Source: UPXZ01 sp964568675
GTDB taxonomy: Bacteria > Bacteroidota > Bacteroidia > Bacteroidales > Paludibacteraceae
DNA length: 54,532 bases
Reading direction: 5' to 3'
NCBI GenBank assembly: GCA_964568675.1
Contig: CAZMQV010000012.1
Span: 1 to 54,532 of the forward strand
Each line of letters begins with the position of its first letter. Position 1 is the first letter of the stretch. Shown here piece after piece: positions 44,232 through 53,094 of the stretch. A model generated the notes under the pieces. That model saw nothing but the letters and a program-made list of their open reading frames with translations, did not search any database and was not told the DNA's origin. The position numbers and the translations under genes were made by a program.

Positions 44232-45974
44232 TTATTTTAGGAATAAGAAGGCTTTGAATGAGTTGATTTTGACATCTGCTTTGTTTTTTGTTTCGCCGCT
44301 AAGGCTGATGATCATCAATTTGAAGTCCGCGTTTTCAATTACGATGCAGTTCTTTTGTGGTTCGTCTTTTTGGTTGAGGACTTTGTCGATGGTAGCTTGA
44401 AGCGCGATACTGCTTTGCGTCTTATTTTGTTTGATTAGCAGCGTGCTGCCTTTTAGTTCTATTTTCAATGAGTCGTTCGTGAACAATAAATTTTCGTTGT
44501 ATTCCTTTGTCAGGTATATTGCTCTGTCGAAACCGTTGATTCCGATAGCTTTGCTTATTTGATTGGCATCGAAATAAAAGTATTTTAATGCTTCGTGATT
44601 CTTGCTCACTACGATGTCTTTGGTGGCATGGTCAAGCTCTACCTGGTAGTCCTTGTAGTTCAGCGCTTTCGTTATATAGTATTCTTGCAGGTAAGAGGCA
44701 ATGTCGTGTAGTCTTGTCCGTTTTTTTTCGTCCAGTTTGTTGATAATCGTTGACGATGAGTTTTTCTCCCAGCCAGCTTCGGTGAGGATGTCGGCAAACT
44801 GTTTTTGCATACTTATTTTCGTTATGCTCATCACACTCCAATGTCCTGTGGCTGCAAGCAGACTAATAGCCGCTAAGCTTATAAACATCATTTTCAGAGT
44901 TTTCTTCTTCGAAATGATGAGGTAAAAGCTCACGCCAAACATCCAGAGGTTAAGCAAAAGTACCAACAGTCGATTAATTGTTATGCCATAATCCGACAGC
45001 CTACGCGCGATTCCCACCAGCATCAACATCAATAATGGAAGCAGTAGGAACGAGAAAAACCGGGTAAATAAAGCAACTACTCGTTGTGTCTTGTTGTCTT
45101 TTCGTGTGGTTGCGCCGTCGGGATTTTCCGTTGATGAATCGGCGTCATTGCTCAGCGGACTTAGCATAAACAAGGTGGCGAAGCCCGAAACCCCAAGCAC
45201 CGAAACCAACCACGACAACCACCCGTTGGGTAGTGTCCAGCTTACGATTATTTTGAACAAATAGCCATAAAGAATAGCCGTGTAAAGCGCCAGGATGGGA
45301 AGCAGAATGTATAGCGCAAGTATTTTGATGAATTTCGGATAGTGAATGTTCGCTTTGCCCGCTGTGGCTTCAATGCGTGGAATGGTAGATATGAAATAGA
45401 GTGGCGCGAACAATACAAAACTCAATGTTGACAAATAACCATAGTAATATTCGGGGATTTCTACCCCGAAAAGCTTGTCGAGCGAAAGCAGCGCAAGGCT
45501 CAAACCTGCCAACAACACCGCTCCAAAAATTGCAGCGGTAATCAGATTGAATGCGGTTTCTTTCGTGTTTTCCCAAAAATTGTCCCGATGCTTGTCCGTG
45601 AGGTATTGAGCAAAAAACAGACTAAGAAAGGTGGCAAGGAGTAGCAATGCCAGTCGTATGATTTCCGCTAAGGCTATTGGCTTGGTCAATGTGTAGGAGA
45701 ACCATGCGAGCAAGCCTACAAGGAGCATGTTGAGCAAATTTCGCAGCAGATACTTCGTGTTGTTTTCGGTAAACAGATAAAAACTAAGTGAAAACAAGGT
45801 GGCGAAAGGGAGAAAATACCAGGTCCTATCGTCAATTTCGGTACGAACATTCGTTTTAAGCTCCAGCATCACAAGGGCGGTAAGCACAAAAACACCAATC
45901 ACAGTAAGCGGAAACCGTTTGAAAGCTTTCAATAGGTTTTCGCCAATTTTACTTAGTGAGATTTTTGTAATCAT
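44232..45974 (-). CDS. DUF4153 multi-spanning membrane protein
   Basis: The frame runs to a TTG at 46037, overlapping the upstream gene; ATG 45974 is the better start (MITKISLSKIGENLL). That gives 580 residues with about ten transmembrane helices in the first two thirds (for example TVIGVFVLTALVML, VALFTRFFSFLLLPLLMLML) and a soluble C-terminal region of about 190 residues. DUF4153 proteins have no assigned role. It is wedged between two GH13 genes in one transcript, which is unusual. Confidence 0.75.
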   Translation of the reverse strand: MITKISLSKIGENLLKAFKRFPLTVIGVFVLTALVMLELKTNVRTEIDDRTWYFLPFATLFSLSFYLFTENNTKYLLRNLLNMLLVGLLAWFSYTLTKPIALAEIIRLALLLLATFLSLFFAQYLTDKHRDNFWENTKETAFNLITAAIFGAVLLAGLSLALLSLDKLFGVEIPEYYYGYLSTLSFVLFAPLYFISTIPRIEATAGKANIHYPKFIKILALYILLPILALYTAILYGYLFKIIVSWTLPNGWLSWLVSVLGVSGFATLFMLSPLSNDADSSTENPDGATTRKDNKTQRVVALFTRFFSFLLLPLLMLMLVGIARRLSDYGITINRLLVLLLNLWMFGVSFYLIISKKKTLKMMFISLAAISLLAATGHWSVMSITKISMQKQFADILTEAGWEKNSSSTIINKLDEKKRTRLHDIASYLQEYYITKALNYKDYQVELDHATKDIVVSKNHEALKYFYFDANQISKAIGINGFDRAIYLTKEYNENLLFTNDSLKIELKGSTLLIKQNKTQSSIALQATIDKVLNQKDEPQKNCIVIENADFKLMIISLSGETKNKADVKINSFKAFLFLK

Positions 45975-46027
45975 TGTTGTCGGTGATTTGATTTTTTTCT
46001 TAATAAATTGATAAGCCGTGTGGCGTT

Positions 46028-47875
46028 TTAGAGCCAATGCGTCAGTTCGAGTATCAACACCGATTTAGCTTCGATGTCAATCGGGTATTTCAAGTCGTGC
46101 GGTGTGCGACTTATGATGTCCACTCCAGCTTCGAAGCTGCCGATTTTTTCGGCAAATCGCTCGGTGGTGAAGCTTGTTTTCTCTTCGTTGTTGTTGCACA
46201 CCACCATGATTGTTTTTTCGTCGTTGTATCGAAAAAACACATACAGACCATTTTCGGGGATAAATTGCATCATGTTGCCGGATTGGAGCGCTTCGCTCGC
46301 TTTTCTGTAGTTTAACAATTTTTTGAGATAATCAAATACTTCATTTTCGGGTTTGGTGCGTCCTGTGGCTGCAAACGCGTCGCGCTTATCGTTTTGCCAG
46401 CCACCCGGAAAGGTGAAGCGATGTCCCTGGTAATCCCCGGCGATGCCGGGGATCATGATTTCGGTGCCGTAATAAATTTGCGGATAACCGCGAACTGTAG
46501 CAAGCATGGCAAGCACCATTTTGTATTTTCTCACATCGTTGTTCGCGGCAGTCGAAAGTCTGTCCATGTCGTGGTTGTCGGCAAAGTTCATTATCAGATT
46601 TGGATTTGCAAAAACAAAGTCTTGAGCAAAGTGATTGTAAAAGCGCGCGGTGCCGGTGTCCCAGCCTTCTTTTTCGTTGAAAAATTGGCGAAGAATGTCG
46701 CTCAGCGTAAAGTCCATAACGCTTTGCAGGCGCGAATCAAATTTCTTGTTGTTGAAACTGCCGCTTTGATAGAATGCCGCCTCTGCCGATGATTTCACCC
46801 AACATTCGCCTACAATGTTCATCTTCGGATATTCATCCCTGAAACTCTGGATGAAGCGTGCGGCAGTAGTCAGCTCGTTGTAGGGGTAGGTGTCCACACG
46901 GATGCCGGCAATGCCCGCTGCTTCTATCCAAAAGAGGTATGCTTGTTTCAGGTAGTCGAAAAGCAGCGGATTGCTCAGATTCAGGTCGGGCATGTTGGTG
47001 TCAAACCATCCTTTGGTGAGATATTTCAGGTCGGATTGACTTGCGTAAGGGTCGCTCCAGGCAGTGGTGCGGTAGTTGGTGCGGGTGAAATTATCCCATT
47101 TATGAAACCAATCTTTTGCCGGCAAGTCTTTCACCCACCAGTGTGAGCCTCCGCAATGGTTTGGCACCATGTCGATTACCATTTTTATGCCATTCGCGTT
47201 TGCGGTTTCACACAGTTGGAGGTATTCGTCGTTTGTCCCGAATCGCGGATCAATGCGGTAGTAATCGCCTGCCGCGTAGTGATGATAGGAGTAGGCAGTG
47301 TCGTTGTCGGCAAACATCGGTGTGGTCCACAAAGCGGTGATGCCTAAGTCTGCCAGATAAGGTATTTTTTGGCTGATACCCGCGATATCACCACCTTGCC
47401 GCTTCGACAAATTGCTGCGGTCGATGCCTTGATGATAGCCTTTAATCTCATCGTTTAGTGGATTTCCGTTTGCAAACCTATCGGGCATGAGCATGTAAAG
47501 ATTGTCTTTTTCGGAGAATCCTTCGCGGTTTGCCGAATTTGGCTTACGCTCTTTCAGCTCGTATTTGAGGGTTTGTTTCTTTTTGCCGGTTTTTAGCTCA
47601 ATATCGAAAAGCCCCGCTTTCGCATCCTTATTAATATTAATGTATAGGAAAATGAAGTTGGGGTTGTCGGTAGTTTTTATTTCACTCACCCGGATGCCCG
47701 GATGCTTGATTGCCACGTCCGATTTGGCAATGTCTTTGCCATGAATCATGATTTGGAGCGAGGGATTATGCATTCCTACCCACCAGTAAGTAGGCTCTAT
47801 GTGTTCTATCACCGATTTTGCACCGATGTTTCCCACCAATACGAATAATGCGAAGAATAAAAATTTGCTTTTCAT
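46028..47875 (-). CDS. SusA-like neopullulanase / cyclomaltodextrinase (GH13)
   Basis: A 615-residue protein with signal peptide (1-19, ending IGAK). An N-terminal beta domain (IEPTYWWVGMHNPSLQIMIH) typical of SusA-type enzymes is followed by the GH13 barrel: DMVPNHCGGSHW (region I), AGIRVDTYPYN (nucleophile), NIVGECWVKS (acid) and NFADNHDMDRL. Such enzymes cut pullulan, cyclodextrins and malto-oligosaccharides in the periplasm. It is the first gene of a four-gene operon. No susC/susD pair is in the window. Confidence 0.93.
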   Translation of the reverse strand: MKSKFLFFALFVLVGNIGAKSVIEHIEPTYWWVGMHNPSLQIMIHGKDIAKSDVAIKHPGIRVSEIKTTDNPNFIFLYININKDAKAGLFDIELKTGKKKQTLKYELKERKPNSANREGFSEKDNLYMLMPDRFANGNPLNDEIKGYHQGIDRSNLSKRQGGDIAGISQKIPYLADLGITALWTTPMFADNDTAYSYHHYAAGDYYRIDPRFGTNDEYLQLCETANANGIKMVIDMVPNHCGGSHWWVKDLPAKDWFHKWDNFTRTNYRTTAWSDPYASQSDLKYLTKGWFDTNMPDLNLSNPLLFDYLKQAYLFWIEAAGIAGIRVDTYPYNELTTAARFIQSFRDEYPKMNIVGECWVKSSAEAAFYQSGSFNNKKFDSRLQSVMDFTLSDILRQFFNEKEGWDTGTARFYNHFAQDFVFANPNLIMNFADNHDMDRLSTAANNDVRKYKMVLAMLATVRGYPQIYYGTEIMIPGIAGDYQGHRFTFPGGWQNDKRDAFAATGRTKPENEVFDYLKKLLNYRKASEALQSGNMMQFIPENGLYVFFRYNDEKTIMVVCNNNEEKTSFTTERFAEKIGSFEAGVDIISRTPHDLKYPIDIEAKSVLILELTHWL

Positions 47876-47985
47876 TGGGTAAGTATATCTGTTTTTCCTT
47901 GTATTTCTGTTTCAAAATAAAAGCTGACGACGTTTTCAGTTTCAAGTGTCGCGCTCCTTTGGTGATTGTAGCCAATATCACATTA

Positions 47986-48017
47986 CAAAAATATACCATT
48001 AGTTTAATAACTGCAAC
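47986..48017 (-). promoter_or_regulatory. Promoter of the alpha-glucan operon
   Basis: On the minus strand GTTG (48017-48014), 20 nt, TATTTTTG (47993-47986). The -7 box matches fully. The leader to ATG 47875 would be about 105 nt. Confidence 0.5.
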
Positions 48018-48063
48018 AATGAGGGAAGGAAAATGGGGGAAGAGAATGCAAAGGTTAGCGTTG

Positions 48064-48300
48064 AAAGAAATAGCACACAGATTTGACTGGTTGCTGGTTG
48101 TTAGTTGTTAGTCGCTGGTTGTTAGTCGCTGGTCGCTGGTTGTTAGTGGTTAGTCGTTAGTTGCTGGTTGATAGTTAAAAGAAAAGCACGCTGATTTGAG
48201 TGATTAAACTGATTGCTGGTCGTTAGTCGTTAGTCGCTGGTCGCTGGTTGTTGGCTAATGGCCAAAGACTAATGGCAGTTAGTTGCTGTTTGCTAGTCAA
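48064..48300. repeat. Duplicated composite repeat with degenerate heptamers
   Basis: Two copies of a unit: GAAA(TA/A)GCAC, then (A/T)GATTTGA(C/G)TG, then TTGCTGGT, followed by runs of 7-mers of the form GTYGYTR (GTTGTTA, GTCGCTG, GTTGCTG, GTCGTTA). The first starts at 48064, the second near 48177 and contains a 9-nt insertion. The tail GGCTAAT, GGCCAAA, GACTAAT (48248-48270) resembles the GCCAA heptamers at 13293-13320. No gene lies in 47876-48415. Confidence 0.8.
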
Positions 48301-48354
48301 AAATTGAAAGTAGAAAGTTGCTGTGAGATTTCTGCCGGTGTAGGTATTGGAAAG

Positions 48355-48393
48355 ATAAAAAAAAGGTTCGCGAACAAGGGGACGCGAACCTTT
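48355..48393 (-). terminator. Intrinsic terminator of the DUF6261 gene
   Basis: AAAGGTTCGCG (48362-48372) pairs with CGCGAACCTTT (48383-48393), loop 10 nt, with a T-run on the minus strand. Confidence 0.85.
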
Positions 48394-48415
48394 CATTCAG
48401 TATAATCCAAAAGTG

Positions 48416-49174
48416 CTAACTAGCGTTTAAAGTCGCGCTTTTGGCGAGTAGCTTCCTGTTGCTGGTGCGCGAACGCTTCGAGGCAACCCTCGTCTTCACG
48501 GCTCCAATCGCTTGGTTCAGTTCATTCACCAGATTGCTGTATTGCAGGTCGGGATGTTCGAGCTGAGCCGCCTCGATGGCGTTGAAGAAATTGCACATCA
48601 ATGCGTACATTTGTTGCTTGAGCAGTTTCGAGTCCACCCGTGGGCGTTTCGACGTTTCGAGCCTTCGCGCGTTTTGCATGGCTTCAATATCCAGTTGCGC
48701 TACACGCAGCCGCTCGAGCAGGGCGGTTAAGCCTATCGCTACGATGACGCTGGTAAGCGAACTGTCGCCTTTCACCTCTGTGAGGAAGAAATTGACGCGC
48801 GCGCTCTGATTTGAAGAGGATATATGGTGGAAATCCTTCATGTTTCGTTTGAATATCGCGTCCAATTGACGTGTCGCGGCTTCGTTAGTAACGTCGCCCG
48901 ATATTAAATACGAGTTGATTCGCATCCTCATTGCCGACACTATCTCCGCGCGCTTAGTCTTAAGCGTTTGCAGCTGTGGCGTCAATAGGGATTTGATTTC
49001 CGGCTCACAAAGTTCGCCGGCGAGAGATAGCCCCCCTTTCAAAAGGCCGAAGGTCAGTCCCGCATGTAGCTTGTTAGGCTCATAGGACTCAGCAATGGAA
49101 ACAACTTCATTAAACAGCGATACAAATTCCATTTTTTGTACATCGCCTGAATTAATTATAGAAATTTTAATCAT
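48416..49174 (-). CDS. DUF6261 family protein
   Basis: A 252-residue helical cytoplasmic protein. It has KLHAGLTFGLLKGGLSLAGE and the arginine-rich end RVASKRSRTSNRKLLAKSAT. It resembles a family of Bacteroidales hypothetical proteins (DUF6261), often present in several copies per genome, with no known function. The coding region is visibly richer in G+C than its flanks. It stands alone with its own terminator. Confidence 0.6.
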   Translation of the reverse strand: MIKISIINSGDVQKMEFVSLFNEVVSIAESYEPNKLHAGLTFGLLKGGLSLAGELCEPEIKSLLTPQLQTLKTKRAEIVSAMRMRINSYLISGDVTNEAATRQLDAIFKRNMKDFHHISSSNQSARVNFFLTEVKGDSSLTSVIVAIGLTALLERLRVAQLDIEAMQNARRLETSKRPRVDSKLLKQQMYALMCNFFNAIEAAQLEHPDLQYSNLVNELNQAIGAVKTRVASKRSRTSNRKLLAKSATLNAS

Positions 49175-49483
49175 CTTTTTTAAAAATTATTATATGAAAC
49201 AAATACAATAACCTCAGCCTCATTTGCTCGCCTCTTATTTTCATTCGCAAGATACACCCTTGTTTTTTTGTATCTGAAACAAAATAGAAATAACGAAATC
49301 AATATCAAGCATCGGTCATCATCGTTAATTCCTGCAAAGCTGTTGTTAACTAAAAGCATCCAAGTAACTGTAAGTTTCTATAACAATAGTTTGCATTGTG
49401 AATGTATTAACAATAATCGTGCCAAATTAATATTTGATCCTCTTGTAATATATAAAAATTATATTTTTGGCGATTTATGGGCA

Positions 49484-49590
49484 TGACACAGGCATCATGT
49501 CAGTCGTTTATTAAAATATTGTCAGTTGCTCTGCCAAAATGACATTAACAAATAAGCCCTGTTTCTGCCAGTTATGACAAAATGGCAGAG
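49484..49590. repeat. Intergenic cluster of TGACA and CTGCCA motifs
   Basis: TGACA (49484-49488) and TGTCA (49498-49502) form a dyad. CTGCCAAAATGACA (49531-49544) and CTGCCAGTTATGACA (49565-49579) are direct repeats. CTCTGCCA (49529-49536) is inverted as TGGCAGAG (49583-49590). The rest of 49175-49726 shows nothing else I can support. Confidence 0.5.
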
Positions 49591-49726
49591 ATTCCCATTC
49601 TTGATTTAATATAATTATCTGTAAATATGCTTAAGCGTTATGACAATGAGAAAAAAGCACCAAGTAAAAGTAAAGTTTTTTTAAGTCATAAAAACTTTAT
49701 AAAAGAGAAATCGAGGATTTGAGCAG

Positions 49727-52381
49727 TCATTTTGTTGTAATTTCGGTCAATTTATCTGTTAAAATTTGCTTTTCTCCGCTACCTGTTGTAGAGAAACGAA
49801 GTAATGGCAATTCGTATTCTGATAAAATTTTGTCTTTTTTCTTGTCTCGCTCAGCTTGTTCTGTTCCTGCTTTGTGATACTCAAACCCATCAACTTCAAT
49901 TGCAAGTACCGGATTCTTACCAAGTTTATTGTAAATTAAAAAGTCCAAGTGTGTATTGCAATGTCGCGCGTATTTTTGTTCTTCTTCTGTAAGTTTAGAA
50001 AAATCCCAAATAACATTACGTAGAGGAAAGTGCAAAACGACATCGTATTTTGAAAATTTCTCTTGTTTGAGCGTGTTTGAAATTAATGCGTACATCAGGT
50101 TTTCACTGTCAAAGTCGGATTTGTTGCCACTTTTTGATATTATCTCGGCACGTTTTTGTTCGTAACCTTTGTACAAATAATCGAAGACAGAACGCAATTT
50201 ACTTTCTTTTACGGAAAAGTTGTTGTACTCAATGTAACGGATTAAGTCAGTAATGTTGCTGTCTTTGTCACTATCGTTACCGTTTACAACTAAAATAAGT
50301 TGTTTGATTGCTCTCGAAATAGCCACATTTAAGCGATTAGGATTGTCGGTAAATTCTGAAATTTCATTATCGACAGTCGAAAGAATAATGACATCGTTTT
50401 CTCTTCCCTGAAATTTATCAACAGTGTCGGCTTTGATTTGTGTCCCGTTAAATGCTTGTTGCAAGGCGTTTGTCTGATTTCGATAAGGAGTAACAATTCC
50501 TAAATCAACGCCTTCGAGTTTTTCGTTTGGAATAATCTCGTTGATAATCATATCAATTTGTCGTTGATTTGTTTTTTCGCGAGCGTGATTGCCCTCCACA
50601 GTTTTGTAAACTATCAATGGTTCTCGTTCGCTTTTAGACTCCGAGAGTATAATAAGTTGATTATCATAAAATTTCTGGTTGCAGAATTCAATAATTTTAG
50701 GGTGACAGCGATAATGTTCTCTCAAAAGCGTGTTGGGAACACGTGGAAAAATTTCCATAACTGAGGCAAGCAAACTATGATTAGAATAGCGATAGGATTC
50801 AGGAATGGAAAAATTGTCAAAAACGGCATCAGTTTTTTCTTTCATTCTGTCATTAACTACATTTGGAAGTTGTTTTAAGTCTCCAACAATCACGGCTCGT
50901 TTAGCGCAAGAAAGAGCAAGTGCACCTGTTGCCAAATCGACCTGCGAAGATTCATCAACAATCACAAAATCATAAGTTATTTCTTCAGCTAAACTTCTTC
51001 GTAATGAATAAGTTGTACTCATAATTACAGGATAATCTTTTAGGAATTTTTCCGAACTTGAACGCAATTCCCTAATTTCATATCTTTCTCGTTGGTTTCG
51101 ATTGTATTTTTTGTAAAGCTCCGACTTAAAAAGCTGCATTGAAAGTTGGCTGTATTCTTGCATTTTGTCATCGAAAGAAAAAATATTTAGAGAAGTCTCT
51201 AATATATTTTGCCGATTTTTAAGTTCTTCGATTTTTACAGGATAATAATTTGATTGACAAATAAGTATTGCTTTTTCAGTAGGAATATCAAATAAGGTTT
51301 TTCCTTTTCTTCCATATCTGAACCAATATAGCAATTTGCGCCACCAAGTTAGTTTTTTGTTCGTTAATGCGTGATTTTCAATGGCAACCCAAAGCCCAAG
51401 TAAATTATCGGCTGTCCTGTTTTTCAAAAAATCAATATCATTTTCTATTTTGTTCTCATCTTGAAAATGTTTGTATTCCGTTGTTAAACAGTCGATTTCT
51501 TGTTTTAGTAATGCCAATTCGTTCTTTTGACGGAGATATTCCGAAAGTTGATTAAAAAGGTTTTCGCAGATTTGTTTTATGATTAATTTTTCTTTGTCCG
51601 ACAAATTGAATTGCGACAAATCTGGAATATCTGTTTGAGAATCAATAAATTCTTTTTTATTTGTGGAATTTCCGAGTAAAGCGGCAATAAACTCAATTCC
51701 GTTTTTTTGCAATTTTTCATAGACATTTTTTGTTGCAGAATTGTTGCTCGATACAACAGCAACGCTTTGTCCGTTCATTACTGCGTTGGCGATAATGTTC
51801 AGAATTGTTTGTGTTTTGCCTGTTCCAGGAGGTCCTTCAATTACACTTAAAGGTGAATGAAATGCTTTATTTACTGCCTCTTTTTGGCTTAAATTGAACC
51901 CAAACGGAAATATTTCAATAGGTTTCCTTAAGTTATTTGCTGTCGGCTGTGTACTGTTTAGAAAATTTGCAAGTATGGAATATTCAGGAATGAACGTGAT
52001 TTTTGAGTAACTGTCAGCAAGTATATTTTTTCCTTCTTCGGTTGTAAGCCCGACAGTTTCTGCAATTTCGTTGAGATATTGAAAGAGATTATTTGATTTT
52101 TCGCTGTTAATGGCAGATTTTACTATTCTTACCTTGTCCGCATTATAAATGTATTCTTTATTATTGCTTTTAAATTTGATAGCACATTTGTCTTTGTTGA
52201 AACCCATTCCAATGAAGTGGTAAGAAACAATATCTTCGGTTTTGTTGCTCCCGTCAATGTAAATCAATTCTTTTTTTAAAGGCATATTCTTGTCGTCAAA
52301 TTTTATAATGACTCGATTTCTGAAAAAGCTCACAGAGTTGAGCCTGCGTAAGCCAAACGCTTTCTTCCTCCAGCCGAACAT
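49727..52381 (-). CDS. Superfamily 1 (UPF1-like) helicase with C-terminal PD-(D/E)XK-type nuclease domain
   Basis: An 884-residue open frame. Walker A GPPGTGKT (183-190), Walker B DESSQ (476-480), YRCHP (557-561), DKFQGRE (655-661) and LNVAISRA (684-691) are SF1 helicase motifs. A helical insert lies at about 255-440. Residues 775-884 (THLDFLIYNK, LAIEVDGFEYH, ERDKKKDKILSEY) look like a DUF2726/Vsr-type nuclease fold with Asp813, Glu829 and Asp831. The first 24 codons (52381 to about 52310) are an out-of-frame reading of a rhuM fragment, so the native start is lost or is ATG 52285. It may act in defence; this is inference from domain type and neighbours. Confidence 0.85.
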   Translation of the reverse strand: MFGWRKKAFGLRRLNSVSFFRNRVIIKFDDKNMPLKKELIYIDGSNKTEDIVSYHFIGMGFNKDKCAIKFKSNNKEYIYNADKVRIVKSAINSEKSNNLFQYLNEIAETVGLTTEEGKNILADSYSKITFIPEYSILANFLNSTQPTANNLRKPIEIFPFGFNLSQKEAVNKAFHSPLSVIEGPPGTGKTQTILNIIANAVMNGQSVAVVSSNNSATKNVYEKLQKNGIEFIAALLGNSTNKKEFIDSQTDIPDLSQFNLSDKEKLIIKQICENLFNQLSEYLRQKNELALLKQEIDCLTTEYKHFQDENKIENDIDFLKNRTADNLLGLWVAIENHALTNKKLTWWRKLLYWFRYGRKGKTLFDIPTEKAILICQSNYYPVKIEELKNRQNILETSLNIFSFDDKMQEYSQLSMQLFKSELYKKYNRNQRERYEIRELRSSSEKFLKDYPVIMSTTYSLRRSLAEEITYDFVIVDESSQVDLATGALALSCAKRAVIVGDLKQLPNVVNDRMKEKTDAVFDNFSIPESYRYSNHSLLASVMEIFPRVPNTLLREHYRCHPKIIEFCNQKFYDNQLIILSESKSEREPLIVYKTVEGNHAREKTNQRQIDMIINEIIPNEKLEGVDLGIVTPYRNQTNALQQAFNGTQIKADTVDKFQGRENDVIILSTVDNEISEFTDNPNRLNVAISRAIKQLILVVNGNDSDKDSNITDLIRYIEYNNFSVKESKLRSVFDYLYKGYEQKRAEIISKSGNKSDFDSENLMYALISNTLKQEKFSKYDVVLHFPLRNVIWDFSKLTEEEQKYARHCNTHLDFLIYNKLGKNPVLAIEVDGFEYHKAGTEQAERDKKKDKILSEYELPLLRFSTTGSGEKQILTDKLTEITTK

Positions 52382-52493
52382 CTATTTTAATGTTGCCTTC
52401 GGAATTTTGATATATCAGCATTTCGCTTTGTTCATTTTGGTTTGCTATGGTTTGTTCGCTGTCAGATTTTGCCCTTAAATTCAATTTCCACAC
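52296..52493 (-). pseudogene. Truncated rhuM (virulence protein RhuM family), 5' part only
   Basis: The minus strand reads MLIYQNSEGNIKIDVRLEEE, then SVWLTQAQLCELFQKS, the conserved N-terminus of RhuM proteins (normally over 300 residues). It breaks at FQKS, followed by SHYKI and a stop; the family continues KATISEHI. The likely start is ATG 52421. The break falls near 52310, where helicase-like sequence begins in another frame. The rest of rhuM is not found downstream of the helicase. Confidence 0.75.
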
Positions 52494-52517
52494 GGATTTG
52501 AATTATGGGTTTTGGGA
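52485..52517. repeat. 33-bp imperfect direct repeat, copy 1
   Basis: TTTCCA-C-ACGGATTTG, 8 nt, GTTTTGGGA. Same order and spacing as the copy at 54146-54178; 27 of 33 positions agree. The two copies bracket the TAC operon. Confidence 0.6.
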
Positions 52518-52666
52518 ATAAGTCTTCTCTTTATCAGTTTTACTATATCTTCGTTTTAACTCATTGGTTTTATAGTAATTCCAATTTCTTCCCATTATTA
52601 ATTGTGATTTGTTTTAATTCCAAATGCTTTTATTTTCCAAACAGGCGACTTCCATCGGTTGACATT

Positions 52667-53092
52667 TTATGAAGTTTTATTTTTGATAAATTCTTTGGGG
52701 TCGATTATCGGCAGGATTACAGTGTGAAGTGGGGTTCCTCTGAACAGGGTAAATAAAACGCCACGGCAAGTAGAAGCGGATATGGAATTAAACATAATGA
52801 CAAATTGTTCGGGTAATTGAAACACATTTGTTTCGTTGAGGAACTGTTTGATATTTTCAACACCATAAACGCAGGCAATAACTGCTTTTCCAACAGTTTC
52901 ACCCGAACTTTCGCAATGAATGTTGAATGTGCTCACCACAATAATATTTCCTTCTTCAAGATTTACCTTTTGCTCAATGTTAGTTTCGAAACGAAACAGC
53001 GAGTGCTTGGGAAATGCTTCCTTTGGATGGGTAAACGAGAATTCAAGAATATCGATATTATTAATTTTGAAAGACAGTTGATTTTCAGCCAT
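52667..53092 (-). CDS. SecB-like chaperone of a toxin-antitoxin-chaperone module
   Basis: This 141-residue protein has the SecB pattern: beta-rich N-terminal half (ILEFSFTHPKE, VVSTFNIHCESS), then YGVENIKQFLNE, the helix segment LPEQFVIMFNSISASTCRGV and the end GTPLHTVILPIIDPKEFI, which parallels SecB's proline-rich terminal motif. SecB-like proteins encoded with an HTH antitoxin and a toxin (for example Rv1957 of Mycobacterium tuberculosis) are dedicated chaperones for the antitoxin. It starts 2 bp after the antitoxin stop. It is the third gene of the operon. Confidence 0.82.
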   Translation of the reverse strand: MAENQLSFKINNIDILEFSFTHPKEAFPKHSLFRFETNIEQKVNLEEGNIIVVSTFNIHCESSGETVGKAVIACVYGVENIKQFLNETNVFQLPEQFVIMFNSISASTCRGVLFTLFRGTPLHTVILPIIDPKEFIKNKTS

Positions 53093-53094
53093 TT

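Noticed and set aside
41840..47875. A complete Sus polysaccharide utilisation locus
   Set aside because: Only GH13 enzymes are present; there are no SusC/SusD homologues or a SusR-type regulator.
49672..49698. Terminator of the helicase gene
   Set aside because: AAAGTTTTT/AAAAACTTT is a 9-bp stem with only one G-C pair and no clear T-run on the minus strand; too weak to call.
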